Assembly: GCA_040758375.1 (NCBI GenBank)
Contig: JBFLWE010000018.1
Span: 7,049-71,048 of the forward strand
Direction of reading: 5' to 3'
Source of the DNA: CAMLIZ01 sp040758375
GTDB lineage: Bacteria; Pseudomonadota; Gammaproteobacteria; Burkholderiales; Burkholderiaceae_C
Length of the DNA: 64,000 bases
The notes under the pieces are model-generated. The model ran no database searches. It was not told the DNA's origin and saw nothing but the letters and a program-made list of their open reading frames with translations. Position numbers and translations under genes: made by a program. Within the stretch, counting starts at the first letter, position 1; each line of letters begins with the position of its first letter. This document shows positions 19,784 through 29,429 of this stretch, piece by piece.

Positions 19784-20545
19784 GTGCTTGTGACAACGCC
19801 GCCGCCCCTGACCCCCGACAATGCCCTGTTTCTCGATTTCGACGGCACGCTGGTCGAGATCGCCCCCCGCCCCGACGGCATCGTGCTCGACCCGATGCTG
19901 CGCGGCGCGCTCGCTCGCCTGCACCAGCGCCTGGGCGGCGCCGTGGCCATCGTGTCCGGGCGCCCCATCGCCGAGATCGACCATTGGTTGCAGCCGCTGC
20001 AGCTGCCTTGCGCCGGCGTGCACGGCGCCGAACGGCGCAGCGAGGCGGGCGTCGTCACCACCGTGCACGCCACCACTGCGGTGGCCGCCGTCGCCGAACG
20101 GCTGCAAGCCCTGGCGGCGCGGCACGCCGGCCTGCTGGTGGAGCGCAAGAGCGTCTCGGTGGCGCTGCACTACCGGCTGGCGCCTCAGCTGGAGCCGGTG
20201 TGCCGCGCCATGCTGCAGGAGGCGGTGTCGCAGGAACCCTCGCTGCGCCTTCTGCAAGGCAAGCAGGTGCTGGAGGTGCTGCCGCGCGGCGTGGGCAAGG
20301 GCCATGCCATCGACACCTTCCTCGCGGAGCCGCCGTTCAAGGGCCGCTGCCCGGTGTTCGTGGGGGACGACGTGACCGACGAGGCCGGTTTCCAACGGGT
20401 ACAGCAGCGCGGCGGCATTGCGGTGAAAGTCGGCCCCGGCGAGACTGCGGCCCAGTGCCGCATCGACAATCCGGTGGCCGTGCGCCAGTGGTTGTGCGCC
20501 CCCTTGGCCGACAGCTCACCTTCTGCCCATGCCCACCGTACCTGA
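19784..20545 (+). CDS. otsB: trehalose-6-phosphate phosphatase
   Basis: A 253-residue HAD phosphatase that removes phosphate from trehalose 6-phosphate. The nucleophile motif is FLDFDGTLVEI, the second motif SGRP and the Mg-binding motif GDDVTDE, the last one diagnostic for OtsB. The frame opens with GTG CTT GTG; translation may start at the first GTG (19784) or the second (19790). It begins 43 bases after the inactive M16 gene. Its 3' end overlaps the GH15 gene by 17 bases. It works with otsA two genes downstream to make the osmoprotectant trehalose. Confidence 0.93.
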   Translation: MLVTTPPPLTPDNALFLDFDGTLVEIAPRPDGIVLDPMLRGALARLHQRLGGAVAIVSGRPIAEIDHWLQPLQLPCAGVHGAERRSEAGVVTTVHATTAVAAVAERLQALAARHAGLLVERKSVSVALHYRLAPQLEPVCRAMLQEAVSQEPSLRLLQGKQVLEVLPRGVGKGHAIDTFLAEPPFKGRCPVFVGDDVTDEAGFQRVQQRGGIAVKVGPGETAAQCRIDNPVAVRQWLCAPLADSSPSAHAHRT

Positions 20546-22349
20546 ACCCTACGGCCCCACCACGCTGAACCCCTCGCTCGACCTGGGGATGATCGGCAAT
20601 GGCACCTTTTCCGCGCTGATCGACCGGCATGCGCGCATCGTCTGGTCGTGCATGCCGCGCTTCGACGCCGACCCGGTGTTCAACGCGCTGCTCGATCCCA
20701 CGGCCGCCGCCGGCGCCTGGAGCGTGGAGCTCGAAGGCCTGGTGCGCACCGAGCAGCAGTACGAAACCAACACCGCGGTGCTGGTGACGCGCATGTGGGA
20801 CGCGCAGGGCAACGGCCTGGAGGTGACCGACTTCGCGCCGCGCTACTTTTCGCGTGGCCGCATCTTCCGCCCCTTGCAACTGGTGCGGCGCCTGCGGCCC
20901 ATCGCCGGGCAGCCGCGCATCGTGATGCGGCTGCGCCCGCGCTTCGACTGGGGCCGCATCGAGCCGGTGGTCACCCGCGGCAGCCACCACCTGCGCTTCG
21001 TGGGCCCCGAGGCCACGCTGCGCATGACCACCGACGCGCCGCTGACCTATGTGCTGGGCGAAACACCGTTCCTGCTGCAGGGTCCGCTCGATTTCATCTT
21101 CGGGCCCGACGAGACGCTGGCCGCCAGCGTGCGCAACGCCGCCGACGAGATGCATGCCGCCACCAGCCGCTACTGGCGCCACTGGTCGCGCGCGTTGAGT
21201 CTGCCGCTCGAATGGCAGGAGGCGGTGGTGCGTGCGGCCATCACGCTGAAGCTGTCGCTGTTCGAGGACACCGGCGCCATCGTCGCCGCCATGACCACCA
21301 GCATCCCCGAGGCGCCGGGCAGCGGCCGCACCTGGGACTACCGCTACTGCTGGCTGCGCGATGCGTTCTTCGTCGTGCGCGCGCTCAACAGCATCTCGGA
21401 AGTGGCCACGATGGAGGAGTACCTGCGCTGGATCGCCAACATCATCACCGGCCAGCAGGACCTGCGCCACGTGCAGCCGCTGTACGGCATCGGCCTGGAG
21501 CGTTCGCTCACCGAGGGCATGGTCGAGAACCTGCCGGGCTATCGCGGCGACGGGCCGGTGCGCGTGGGCAACCAGGCCTGCGAGCACTTCCAGCACGACG
21601 TGTACGGCAACATCGTGCTGGCTTTCGCGCAGGCCTTCCACGACACGCGGCTGTTCCGCCGCGCGGGCGAGGTGGAGTTCGGCGCGCTGGAGCGCATGGG
21701 CGAGCTGGCCTGGAGCGTGCACGACACGCCCGACGCCGGCATGTGGGAGCTGCGCACGCGCGCGCGCATCCACACCTCGTCGGTGCTGATGAGCTGGGCG
21801 GCCTGCGACAGGCTGTCGAAGATCGCGCTCGCGCTGCGCCTGCCCGAGCGCGCCCAATACTGGGGCCAGCGCGCGCAGCACATCCGCGAGCGCATCCTGC
21901 GCGAGGCCTGGAGCGAGGAGCGCAAGGCCTTTGCCGAGAGCTTCGGCGGCCGCGAGCTCGACGCCAGTGTGCTGCTGATGGCCGAGGTGGGCTTCATCGA
22001 CCCGCGCGACCCGCGCTTCGTGTCCACCGTGGAAGCCATGGAGAAGACGCTGGCCGACGGGCCTTTCATGCGGCGATACGAAGCCGCTGACGATTTCGGC
22101 AAGCCGGAGACCTCGTTCAACATCTGCACCTTCTGGCGCATCGACGCGCTGGCGCGCATCGGCCGCAAGCAGCAAGCGCGCGAGATCTTCGAGGCGATGC
22201 TCAGGGTGCGCAACCACGTGGGACTGCTGGCCGAGGACACGCACCCGGTGACAGGCGAGATGTGGGGCAACTTCCCGCAGACGTATTCGATGGTGGGCTT
22301 GATCAACGGGGCGATGCGCTTGTCGCTGCCGTGGGATACGGTGATCTAG
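20529..22349 (+). CDS. GH15 glycoside hydrolase (glucoamylase/trehalase-like)
   Basis: A 606-residue cytosolic GH15 protein. An N-terminal beta domain of about 230 residues precedes an (alpha/alpha)6 barrel with the landmarks WDYRYCWLRDA, GNQACEHFQHDVYG and, near the end, EDTHPVTGEMWGNFPQ, which carry the expected acidic residues. It lies between otsB and otsA and overlaps otsB by 17 bases. Bacterial GH15 proteins in trehalose loci hydrolyse maltodextrins, glucans or trehalose; the sequence alone does not decide. There is no signal peptide, so the substrate is intracellular. Confidence 0.88.
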   Translation: MPTVPEPYGPTTLNPSLDLGMIGNGTFSALIDRHARIVWSCMPRFDADPVFNALLDPTAAAGAWSVELEGLVRTEQQYETNTAVLVTRMWDAQGNGLEVTDFAPRYFSRGRIFRPLQLVRRLRPIAGQPRIVMRLRPRFDWGRIEPVVTRGSHHLRFVGPEATLRMTTDAPLTYVLGETPFLLQGPLDFIFGPDETLAASVRNAADEMHAATSRYWRHWSRALSLPLEWQEAVVRAAITLKLSLFEDTGAIVAAMTTSIPEAPGSGRTWDYRYCWLRDAFFVVRALNSISEVATMEEYLRWIANIITGQQDLRHVQPLYGIGLERSLTEGMVENLPGYRGDGPVRVGNQACEHFQHDVYGNIVLAFAQAFHDTRLFRRAGEVEFGALERMGELAWSVHDTPDAGMWELRTRARIHTSSVLMSWAACDRLSKIALALRLPERAQYWGQRAQHIRERILREAWSEERKAFAESFGGRELDASVLLMAEVGFIDPRDPRFVSTVEAMEKTLADGPFMRRYEAADDFGKPETSFNICTFWRIDALARIGRKQQAREIFEAMLRVRNHVGLLAEDTHPVTGEMWGNFPQTYSMVGLINGAMRLSLPWDTVI

Positions 22350-23753
<1,404 letters not shown>

Positions 23754-23822
23754 GCCGTTCCCCACGCGCGAAACGGCCGCGCGGCGACAGCGGGTCGCCG
23801 GCATGCCCGGCACAGTGATGGC

Positions 23823-24575
23823 ATGTCACGCCTGCATTTCCGCATCCTGACCGTGAACGCACACAAGGGTTTCGGCTTCTTCAACCGCCGCTTCATCCTC
23901 AGGGAGCTGCGCGAGGCGGTGCGGGCGGTGCAGGCCGACGTGGTGTTCCTGCAGGAGGTGCTGGGCGAGCATGCGGTGCACGCGACCCGCTACGCCGACT
24001 GGCCCGACCAGCCGCAGTACGAGTACCTGGCCGACACCATCTGGACCGACATGGCCTACGGCCGCAACGCGGTGTATCCGCACGGCCACCACGGCAACGC
24101 CTTGCTGTCGCGCTTCCCGATCCGCCACCACGCCAACCACGACGCCTCGCACCCGGGCGACGAAAGCCGCGGCCTGCTGCACTGTGTGCTCGAGCCGGCT
24201 GCCGGCGCGCCGCTGCTGCACGCGATCTGCGTGCACCTCGGCCTGCGCGAGTCGCACCGCCGGCAGCAGCTGCAGCAGCTTTGCGAGCTGGTGCTGCGGG
24301 AAATTCCGGCCGATGCGCCCGTGGTGGTGGCGGGCGACTTCAACGACTGGCGCATGCTGGGGCACCAGCGGCTGGTGCAATGCGGCGGGCTGCGCGAGGT
24401 GTTCGCCGACGCCTACGGACTGCCGGCCCGCACCTTCCCGTCGCGCTGGCCGGCGCTGCGGCTGGACCGCATCTATGCGCGCAACGCGCGCGCCCACCGG
24501 CCGCTGGCGCTGCCGCGGCATCCGTGGTCGCACCTGTCCGACCACGCGCCGCTGGCGGCCGAGTTCGACATCTGA
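23823..24575 (+). CDS. endonuclease/exonuclease/phosphatase family protein (YbhP-like)
   Basis: A 250-residue EEP-fold hydrolase. It shows the ordered metal-site motifs NAHKGF, LQEV, the catalytic HLGLRES, the GDFNDW signature and SDHAPL at the end. In E. coli ybhP is followed by clsB (ybhO) and ybhN; here the next two genes are the same, so this is the YbhP counterpart. The family includes sphingomyelinases and phosphodiesterases; a lipid-linked phosphodiester substrate is plausible but unproven. There is no signal peptide. The gap to the next gene is three bases. Confidence 0.85.
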   Translation: MSRLHFRILTVNAHKGFGFFNRRFILRELREAVRAVQADVVFLQEVLGEHAVHATRYADWPDQPQYEYLADTIWTDMAYGRNAVYPHGHHGNALLSRFPIRHHANHDASHPGDESRGLLHCVLEPAAGAPLLHAICVHLGLRESHRRQQLQQLCELVLREIPADAPVVVAGDFNDWRMLGHQRLVQCGGLREVFADAYGLPARTFPSRWPALRLDRIYARNARAHRPLALPRHPWSHLSDHAPLAAEFDI

Positions 24576-24578
24576 GCC

Positions 24579-25865
24579 ATGAGCGGCGAACAGCGCCTGA
24601 TGCCCCGCTTCCTGCGTCCGCGGCCGCAGAAGGCCTGGGTGCCCGGCAACCGCATCGAGCTGCTTGAAAACGGCGAGCAGTACTTTCCGGCGGTGTTCGA
24701 AGCGATCGGGCGGGCGCGGCGCGAGGTGATCGTCGAGACCTTCATCCTGTTCGAGGACAAGGTCGGCCTGGCGCTGCAGCAGGCGCTGATCGGGGCGGCC
24801 CGGCGCGGGGTGTCGGTGGACCTGCTGGTCGACGGCTTCGGCTCGCCCGACCTGTCGGCCGGGTTCATCGGTGCGCTGCGCTTAGCCGGCGTGCGGCTGC
24901 GCGCCTTCGACCCGCGGCCGCGCTTTCTGGGCATGCTGCGCACCAACCTGTTCCGCCGCATGCACCGCAAGATCGTCGTGGTGGACGGCGAGGTGGCCTT
25001 CGTGGGCGGCATCAACTTCAGCGCCGACCACCTCGCCGACTTCGGCCCCGAGGCCAAGCAGGACTATGCGGTGCGCGTGCGCGGGCCGATCGTGGCGAAC
25101 ATCCAGGCCTTCGTGCGCTCGCAGATCAAGCCGCATGCGCCCTGGCCGCCGATCCAGGTGCCGCCGCCGGCCGGGGACGCGGACATGATGTTCGTGTACC
25201 GCGACAACCTGCAGCACCTCACCGACATCGAGCGCCAGTACCGCGCCGCCATCCGCGCCGCGCGGCGCGAGGTGATCATCGCCAACGCGTACTTCTTCCC
25301 TGGTTACCGCCTGCTCAAGACGATCCGCCAGGCGGCGCGGCGCGGCGTGCGCGTGCGCCTGATCCTGCAGGGCCAGCCCGACATGCAGTTCGTGAAGACG
25401 GCCGCCGGCATGCTGCACAGCCGGCTGCTGCCGGCCGGCGTGGAGATCCACGAATACTGCAAGCGCCCGCTGCACGGCAAGGTGGCGCTGGTGGACGATG
25501 CCTGGGCCACGGTGGGCTCGAGCAACCTCGACCCTTTGAGCTTGTCGCTCAACCTCGAGGCCAACGTGATGACGCGCGACCCGGCCTTCATCGCCGGGCT
25601 GCGCCACAACCTCGAGAGCCTGATGCGCGAGCACTGCCGCCAGGTCGACCGCAGCGTGCTGGCGCAGCGCGGCCGCTGGCATGCGCTGCTGGACTCGCTG
25701 GCCTACTACGTGGTGCGCCGCTTCCCGGTGTGGGCGCGGTGGTTTCCCAGCCACCAGCCCCGCCTGGCGCCGCTGGAAGTGCCGGCCACGAGCACCATCG
25801 CCCATGCAGAGCCCACCGACGTGGAAGGAGAGCAAGCCGATGCCCCCGCAGGCGCTGGGCGCTGA
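24579..25865 (+). CDS. clsB: cardiolipin synthase, ClsB type
   Basis: A 428-residue phospholipase D-superfamily enzyme with two HKD motifs: HRKIVVVDGE near residue 128 and HGKVALVDD near residue 300, each followed by the G-G or G-S-S-N element. ClsB lacks the N-terminal membrane helices of ClsA and condenses phosphatidylglycerol with a second phospholipid. The order of EEP gene, this gene and a YbhN-type gene equals E. coli ybhPON, which supports the ClsB call over other PLD proteins. The 3' end overlaps the next gene by 26 bases. Confidence 0.9.
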   Translation: MSGEQRLMPRFLRPRPQKAWVPGNRIELLENGEQYFPAVFEAIGRARREVIVETFILFEDKVGLALQQALIGAARRGVSVDLLVDGFGSPDLSAGFIGALRLAGVRLRAFDPRPRFLGMLRTNLFRRMHRKIVVVDGEVAFVGGINFSADHLADFGPEAKQDYAVRVRGPIVANIQAFVRSQIKPHAPWPPIQVPPPAGDADMMFVYRDNLQHLTDIERQYRAAIRAARREVIIANAYFFPGYRLLKTIRQAARRGVRVRLILQGQPDMQFVKTAAGMLHSRLLPAGVEIHEYCKRPLHGKVALVDDAWATVGSSNLDPLSLSLNLEANVMTRDPAFIAGLRHNLESLMREHCRQVDRSVLAQRGRWHALLDSLAYYVVRRFPVWARWFPSHQPRLAPLEVPATSTIAHAEPTDVEGEQADAPAGAGR

Positions 25866-26841
25866 GCGCGCACGCGATGCTCACGGCCGGCTTGCCAAGC
25901 CCGCCTGGCGGCGCTGGGCGAGCCCGGCGATCGGCGTGGCGCTGCTGGTCGTGGTGGGCTGGTTCATGGTGGACCGGGGCCGCAAGATCGACTGGGCCGA
26001 GGTGGGAGAGGCCTTGCGCAGCTACCCAGCCTGGAGCCTGGCCGGCACCTGGGCGCTGGCCACGGCCGCGCATGCGGTGTACGCGGGCTACGACCTGCTG
26101 GCGCGGCAGCACATCGGCCACCGGCTGCCGCTGCTGAAGGTGTGGGCCGTGGGCCTGGTGTCGTTTGCGGTGAATCTGAACCTCGGCTCCATCGTCGGCG
26201 GCATCGGCTTCCGGCTGCGGCTGTACTCCAAGCTGGGGCTGGAGATGGCGGATGCCGGGCGCATCTTCGCGTTCTGCCTGGTCGCCAACTGGAGCGGCTA
26301 CATGGTGCTGCTGGGCTCGCTGCTGGTCAGCGGCGGGTTCGAGCCGCCGCCGGCGCTCGGGCTGTCGGCAGCGGCGTGGCAGGCGATCGGCGCGGCGCTG
26401 CTGGCCGGCGCGGCGTTGTACCTGGCGGCTTGCGAGCTGCGCGGCGGCCGGCAGCTGAAGCTGTGGCGCTGGCAGATGGAGCTGCCGCCGGCCCGCATGG
26501 CAGCGGCGCAAATGGCGCTGTCGATGACGCACTGGCTGCTGGTGGGCAGCGTGGTGTGGACGCTGATGCCGCGCGAGCTGGCCTTTGGCGAGGTGCTGGG
26601 CACGCTGCTCAGCGCCGCGATCGCGGGTGCGGTGGTGCATGTGCCCGGCGGGCTGGGCGTGATCGAGGCGGTGTTCATCGCCAGCTTCGGCGGCCGGGTG
26701 CCCGAGGGAGCGCTGGTGGCGGCGCTGCTGGCGTACCGCGCGGCCTTCTACCTGCTGCCGCTGGCCGGCGCGATCGTGCTGCACCTGGCGCTGGAAGCGC
26801 ACGCGCGCCGCAAGAAGGGCCGGCGCAAGTCCGGCGGCTGA
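25840..26841 (+). CDS. YbhN/UPF0104 membrane protein
   Basis: A 333-residue inner-membrane protein with about eight predicted helices, of the lysylphosphatidylglycerol-synthase transmembrane (UPF0104) family. Features are GSIVGGIGFRLRLYSKLGL after the third helix and VPGGLGVIEAVF near residue 268, the conserved glycine-rich motif of the family. The start at 25840 follows GGAAGGAG and lies inside the end of clsB. E. coli YbhN is encoded beside clsB; a role in moving or supplying lipids is suspected from related MprF flippase domains, but this is inference. Confidence 0.85.
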   Translation: MPPQALGAERARDAHGRLAKPAWRRWASPAIGVALLVVVGWFMVDRGRKIDWAEVGEALRSYPAWSLAGTWALATAAHAVYAGYDLLARQHIGHRLPLLKVWAVGLVSFAVNLNLGSIVGGIGFRLRLYSKLGLEMADAGRIFAFCLVANWSGYMVLLGSLLVSGGFEPPPALGLSAAAWQAIGAALLAGAALYLAACELRGGRQLKLWRWQMELPPARMAAAQMALSMTHWLLVGSVVWTLMPRELAFGEVLGTLLSAAIAGAVVHVPGGLGVIEAVFIASFGGRVPEGALVAALLAYRAAFYLLPLAGAIVLHLALEAHARRKKGRRKSGG

Positions 26842-26843
26842 CG

Positions 26844-27140
26844 CTACACGGTGGGCCGCTGCTCGAAGCCGTCGAGCCTGGCAAACGGCGGAGGCACCTC
26901 GGTCACGTCCATCCGCTCCACCAGCGCGGCGGGCATTTCGTCACGCATCCATTCGCACATGCGCGCCAGCTGCTGCGGCGTGCCTTGCAGCATCGCCTCG
27001 ACCGAATCGTCCATGCGGTTGCGCACCCAGCCGGCCAGCCCGAGGGCGCGCGCCTGCTGCACGCAGGCATGGCGGTAACCCACGCCTTGCACCCGGCCGT
27101 ACACGCGCACCAGGCGGGTTTCGAGAGGGCGGCTGTCCAT
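26844..27140 (-). CDS. acyP: acylphosphatase
   Basis: A 98-residue small hydrolase that splits carboxyl-phosphate bonds. The phosphate-binding loop reads GRVQGVGYR and the catalytic Asn lies in GWVRNRMDDSVEA. Length matches the family exactly. It is convergent with the YbhN gene, two bases apart at their stops, and starts 175 bases from the divergent L,D-transpeptidase-like gene. Physiological substrate is unknown as for most bacterial acylphosphatases. Confidence 0.93.
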   Translation of the reverse strand: MDSRPLETRLVRVYGRVQGVGYRHACVQQARALGLAGWVRNRMDDSVEAMLQGTPQQLARMCEWMRDEMPAALVERMDVTEVPPPFARLDGFEQRPTV

Positions 27141-27315
27141 GGTGAAAAGGCACTCTAGCGGCCGCCCACCGCGGCTTCAAGCAAAGGCCCGGCGGCACCG
27201 GGCTCATGCCGGCGTGCGCGAGCGGGCTTTTGTCTCGGAATCGGCGGCTCTGGCCTGAAAGAGACCGGTGTTGCAGCCGACAAGATATCGGTTGCAGCAG
27301 TAGCCAGAGGTTTCG

Positions 27316-27996
27316 ATGGGTGGGTGGAGCAGGCGGCTTGCGTCTTGGGCCGCGGCGGGCGTCGTGGGGAGTCTGTTGACAGTGGCCGGTGCGCTGGCGG
27401 CCGAAACGCCGCGCGGGCCCGGTGCCGATCCGTTCGCGCTGACGGCCGAGGCGCGGCAGGTGCTTCAGTGGGTGCAGGCCTCGGCCGACAACCAGGGCCG
27501 GCCCTTCGCCATCGTGGACAAGAAGGCGGCGCGCCTGTTCGTGCATGCCCCGGGCGGCCGGCTGCTGGGCGCCGCGCCGGCCCTCATCGGCGAGGCCACG
27601 GGCGACCACACCGTGCCCGGCGTGGGCGACAAGCCCGTCTCGCAGGTGCTGCCCGAGGAGCGCACCACGCCGGCAGGCCGTTTCGTCTCGGAGCCCGGTC
27701 GCAACCTGAGCGGCGAACGGGTGGTCTGGGTGGAATACGACTCCGGCTTTGCCATCCACCGGGTACGGCCGGGCGCCTCCTACGAGCGGCGCTTGCAGCG
27801 GCTGGCTTCGTCCACGGCCACGGACAACCGCGCCTCGCTGGGTTGCGTGGTGGTGAGCGGTTCGTTCTACGACTCGGTGGTGGCGCCGGTGCTGGGGCGC
27901 CAGCGCGCGGTGGTGTACGTGCTGCCGGAGACCCGCCCGCTGGCCAGCCTTTTCGGCGACACCCGCGTGGCCTCGGGCACGCCCGGGGCACACTGA
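27316..27996 (+). CDS. secreted L,D-transpeptidase-like protein
   Basis: A 226-residue exported protein with signal peptide (residues about 1-29, ending GALAAE). The middle resembles a YkuD catalytic domain: FAIVDKKAARLFVH strands, AIHRV with the conserved His, and ASLGCVVVSGSFYD with a Cys where the nucleophile sits. The Arg or Asn that usually follows the Cys (GCIRM, GCHN) is Val here, so activity is uncertain. If active it would cross-link peptidoglycan or anchor proteins to it. Its divergent neighbour is acylphosphatase; the next gene, 53 bases on, is an exported sugar dehydrogenase. Confidence 0.7.
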   Translation: MGGWSRRLASWAAAGVVGSLLTVAGALAAETPRGPGADPFALTAEARQVLQWVQASADNQGRPFAIVDKKAARLFVHAPGGRLLGAAPALIGEATGDHTVPGVGDKPVSQVLPEERTTPAGRFVSEPGRNLSGERVVWVEYDSGFAIHRVRPGASYERRLQRLASSTATDNRASLGCVVVSGSFYDSVVAPVLGRQRAVVYVLPETRPLASLFGDTRVASGTPGAH

Positions 27997-28049
27997 ACTG
28001 CGCCCGTCGCGTCCGGTCTGACGGGGCACGCCCCCTCCAGGAGACCTCG

Positions 28050-29195
28050 ATGACGCGACTTGTCCGCGTGGCGCTGCTGAGCTTGTGCCTTGCGGCCCCC
28101 GGTGCCCCGGCGCAGCAGCCACCCAGCCGCTTCGCCGATGCCGGCGCTGCCGCCGATGCGAAGCGCGTGCTGGTGGAAACGGTGGCCGAAGGGCTGGAGC
28201 ATCCCTGGGGGCTGGCCTTCCTGCCCGACGGCCGCATGCTGGTGACCGAGCGGCCGGGGCGCTTGCGGCTGGTCGGACGCGACGGCCGGGTCTCGGCGCC
28301 GCTGGCCGGCGTGCCCGAGGTGCAGGCCTCGGGCCAGGGCGGCCTGCTCGACGTGGCGGTGGACCCCGATTTCGCGAGCAACCGCAGCATCTACCTTTCG
28401 TATGCCGAGCCGGGCGAGGCAGGCGCGGGCACTGCCGTGGCGCGCGCGGTGCTGGGCGCCGAGGGCCTGAGCGAGCTGCGCGTGATCTACCGCCAGCAGC
28501 CCAAGGTGCGCGGCGGCAACCACTTCGGTTCGCGCCTGGTGTTCGGCAAGGACGGCACGCTGTTCGTGACGCTGGGCGACCGCTATGCCCACCGCGAGAA
28601 GGCGCAGGACCTGTCCACCACCATCGGCAAGATCGTCCGCATCCGTCGCGACGGCAGCATCCCGCCCGACAACCCCTTCGTGGGCCAGGCCGGTGCCCGG
28701 CCCGAGATCTGGTCCTACGGCCACCGCAACGTGCAGGGCGCGGCGCTGGACCCGGCCACGGGCCAGCTCTGGACGGCCGAGCACGGCGCGCGCGGCGGCG
28801 ACGAGATCAACCGCCCGCAGGCAGGACGCAACCACGGCTGGCCGGTCATCACCTACGGCGTCGATTACTCCGGCGCCAGGATCGGCAGCGGCACCGAGGC
28901 GCCCGGCATGGAGCAGCCGGTGCACTACTTCGACCCCTCGATCGCGCCCTCGGGGCTGGTGTTCTACACCGGCGATGCCTTCCCGCAGTGGAAGGGGCAC
29001 CTGCTGGTCGGTTCGCTGAAGTTCACCCACCTGGCGCGGCTGGCGCTGCGCGACGGGCGCGTGGTGTCGGAGCAGCGCTACCTGCAGGACCGCGGCGAGC
29101 GCATCCGCGACGTGGTGCAGGGGCCGGAGGGCTACGTCTACTTGCTGACCGACAGCCCCGAGGGCAAGCTGCTGCGGCTGCGGCCGGCGAAGTAA
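28050..29195 (+). CDS. PQQ-dependent aldose sugar dehydrogenase (YliI-like)
   Basis: A 381-residue periplasmic six-bladed propeller of the glucose/sorbosone dehydrogenase family. Signal peptide: LLSLCLAAPGAPAQ. Family marks are LEHPWGLAFLPDG, GLLDVAVDPDF, the active-site GGNHFGSRL with the proton-abstracting His, GHRNVQG, and AEHGARGGDEIN. E. coli YliI of this family oxidises aldoses with PQQ. A GGAG site precedes the ATG at 28050. No pqq synthesis genes are in the window, so the cofactor must come from elsewhere. Confidence 0.88.
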   Translation: MTRLVRVALLSLCLAAPGAPAQQPPSRFADAGAAADAKRVLVETVAEGLEHPWGLAFLPDGRMLVTERPGRLRLVGRDGRVSAPLAGVPEVQASGQGGLLDVAVDPDFASNRSIYLSYAEPGEAGAGTAVARAVLGAEGLSELRVIYRQQPKVRGGNHFGSRLVFGKDGTLFVTLGDRYAHREKAQDLSTTIGKIVRIRRDGSIPPDNPFVGQAGARPEIWSYGHRNVQGAALDPATGQLWTAEHGARGGDEINRPQAGRNHGWPVITYGVDYSGARIGSGTEAPGMEQPVHYFDPSIAPSGLVFYTGDAFPQWKGHLLVGSLKFTHLARLALRDGRVVSEQRYLQDRGERIRDVVQGPEGYVYLLTDSPEGKLLRLRPAK

Positions 29196-29197
29196 AA

Positions 29198-29419
29198 CCT
29201 GCGGCGCACGGCCGGTAGCTGACGCAGCAGCGCAGGCACAGCCGTCCGCACCGTCTCCCGCACCACGTCGAGGTTGATGTCGAAGTGGCCATCAGCGATG
29301 CGGTTGCGCATGCCGCGCATGCTGCGCCAAGGCACTTGGGCGCGCGTCAGCGCAAACTCGGCGCGCACGTCGTTTCGCTTGAGGTTGAGTGCTACCGACG
29401 GTCGCAGGAGCGCACTGCT
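29198..29419 (-). pseudogene. remnant of a HepT-like (DUF86) toxin gene
   Basis: Between the sugar dehydrogenase and the glucan synthase, a minus-strand frame encodes the C-terminal part of a HepT/DUF86 protein: VPWRSMRGMRNRIADGHF, then NLDVVRETVRTAVPALLRQL. Intact HepT toxins carry R-x(4-6)-H as catalytic motif (RNRxxH); here the His is Asp. The frame is closed upstream by a stop at 29422-29420, so the N-terminal half is missing, and no MntA-like antitoxin gene is present. At the 3' end the frame runs on into DNA antisense to the dehydrogenase. It is a decayed toxin-antitoxin fragment. Confidence 0.75.
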
Positions 29420-29429
29420 TTATCGGAAC

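Noticed and set aside
27265..27300. Repeated GTTGCAGC and a CCGA/TCGG stem before the L,D-transpeptidase-like gene
   Set aside because: Short and imperfect; I could not place it against a convincing -35/-10 pair, so I do not call a regulatory site.
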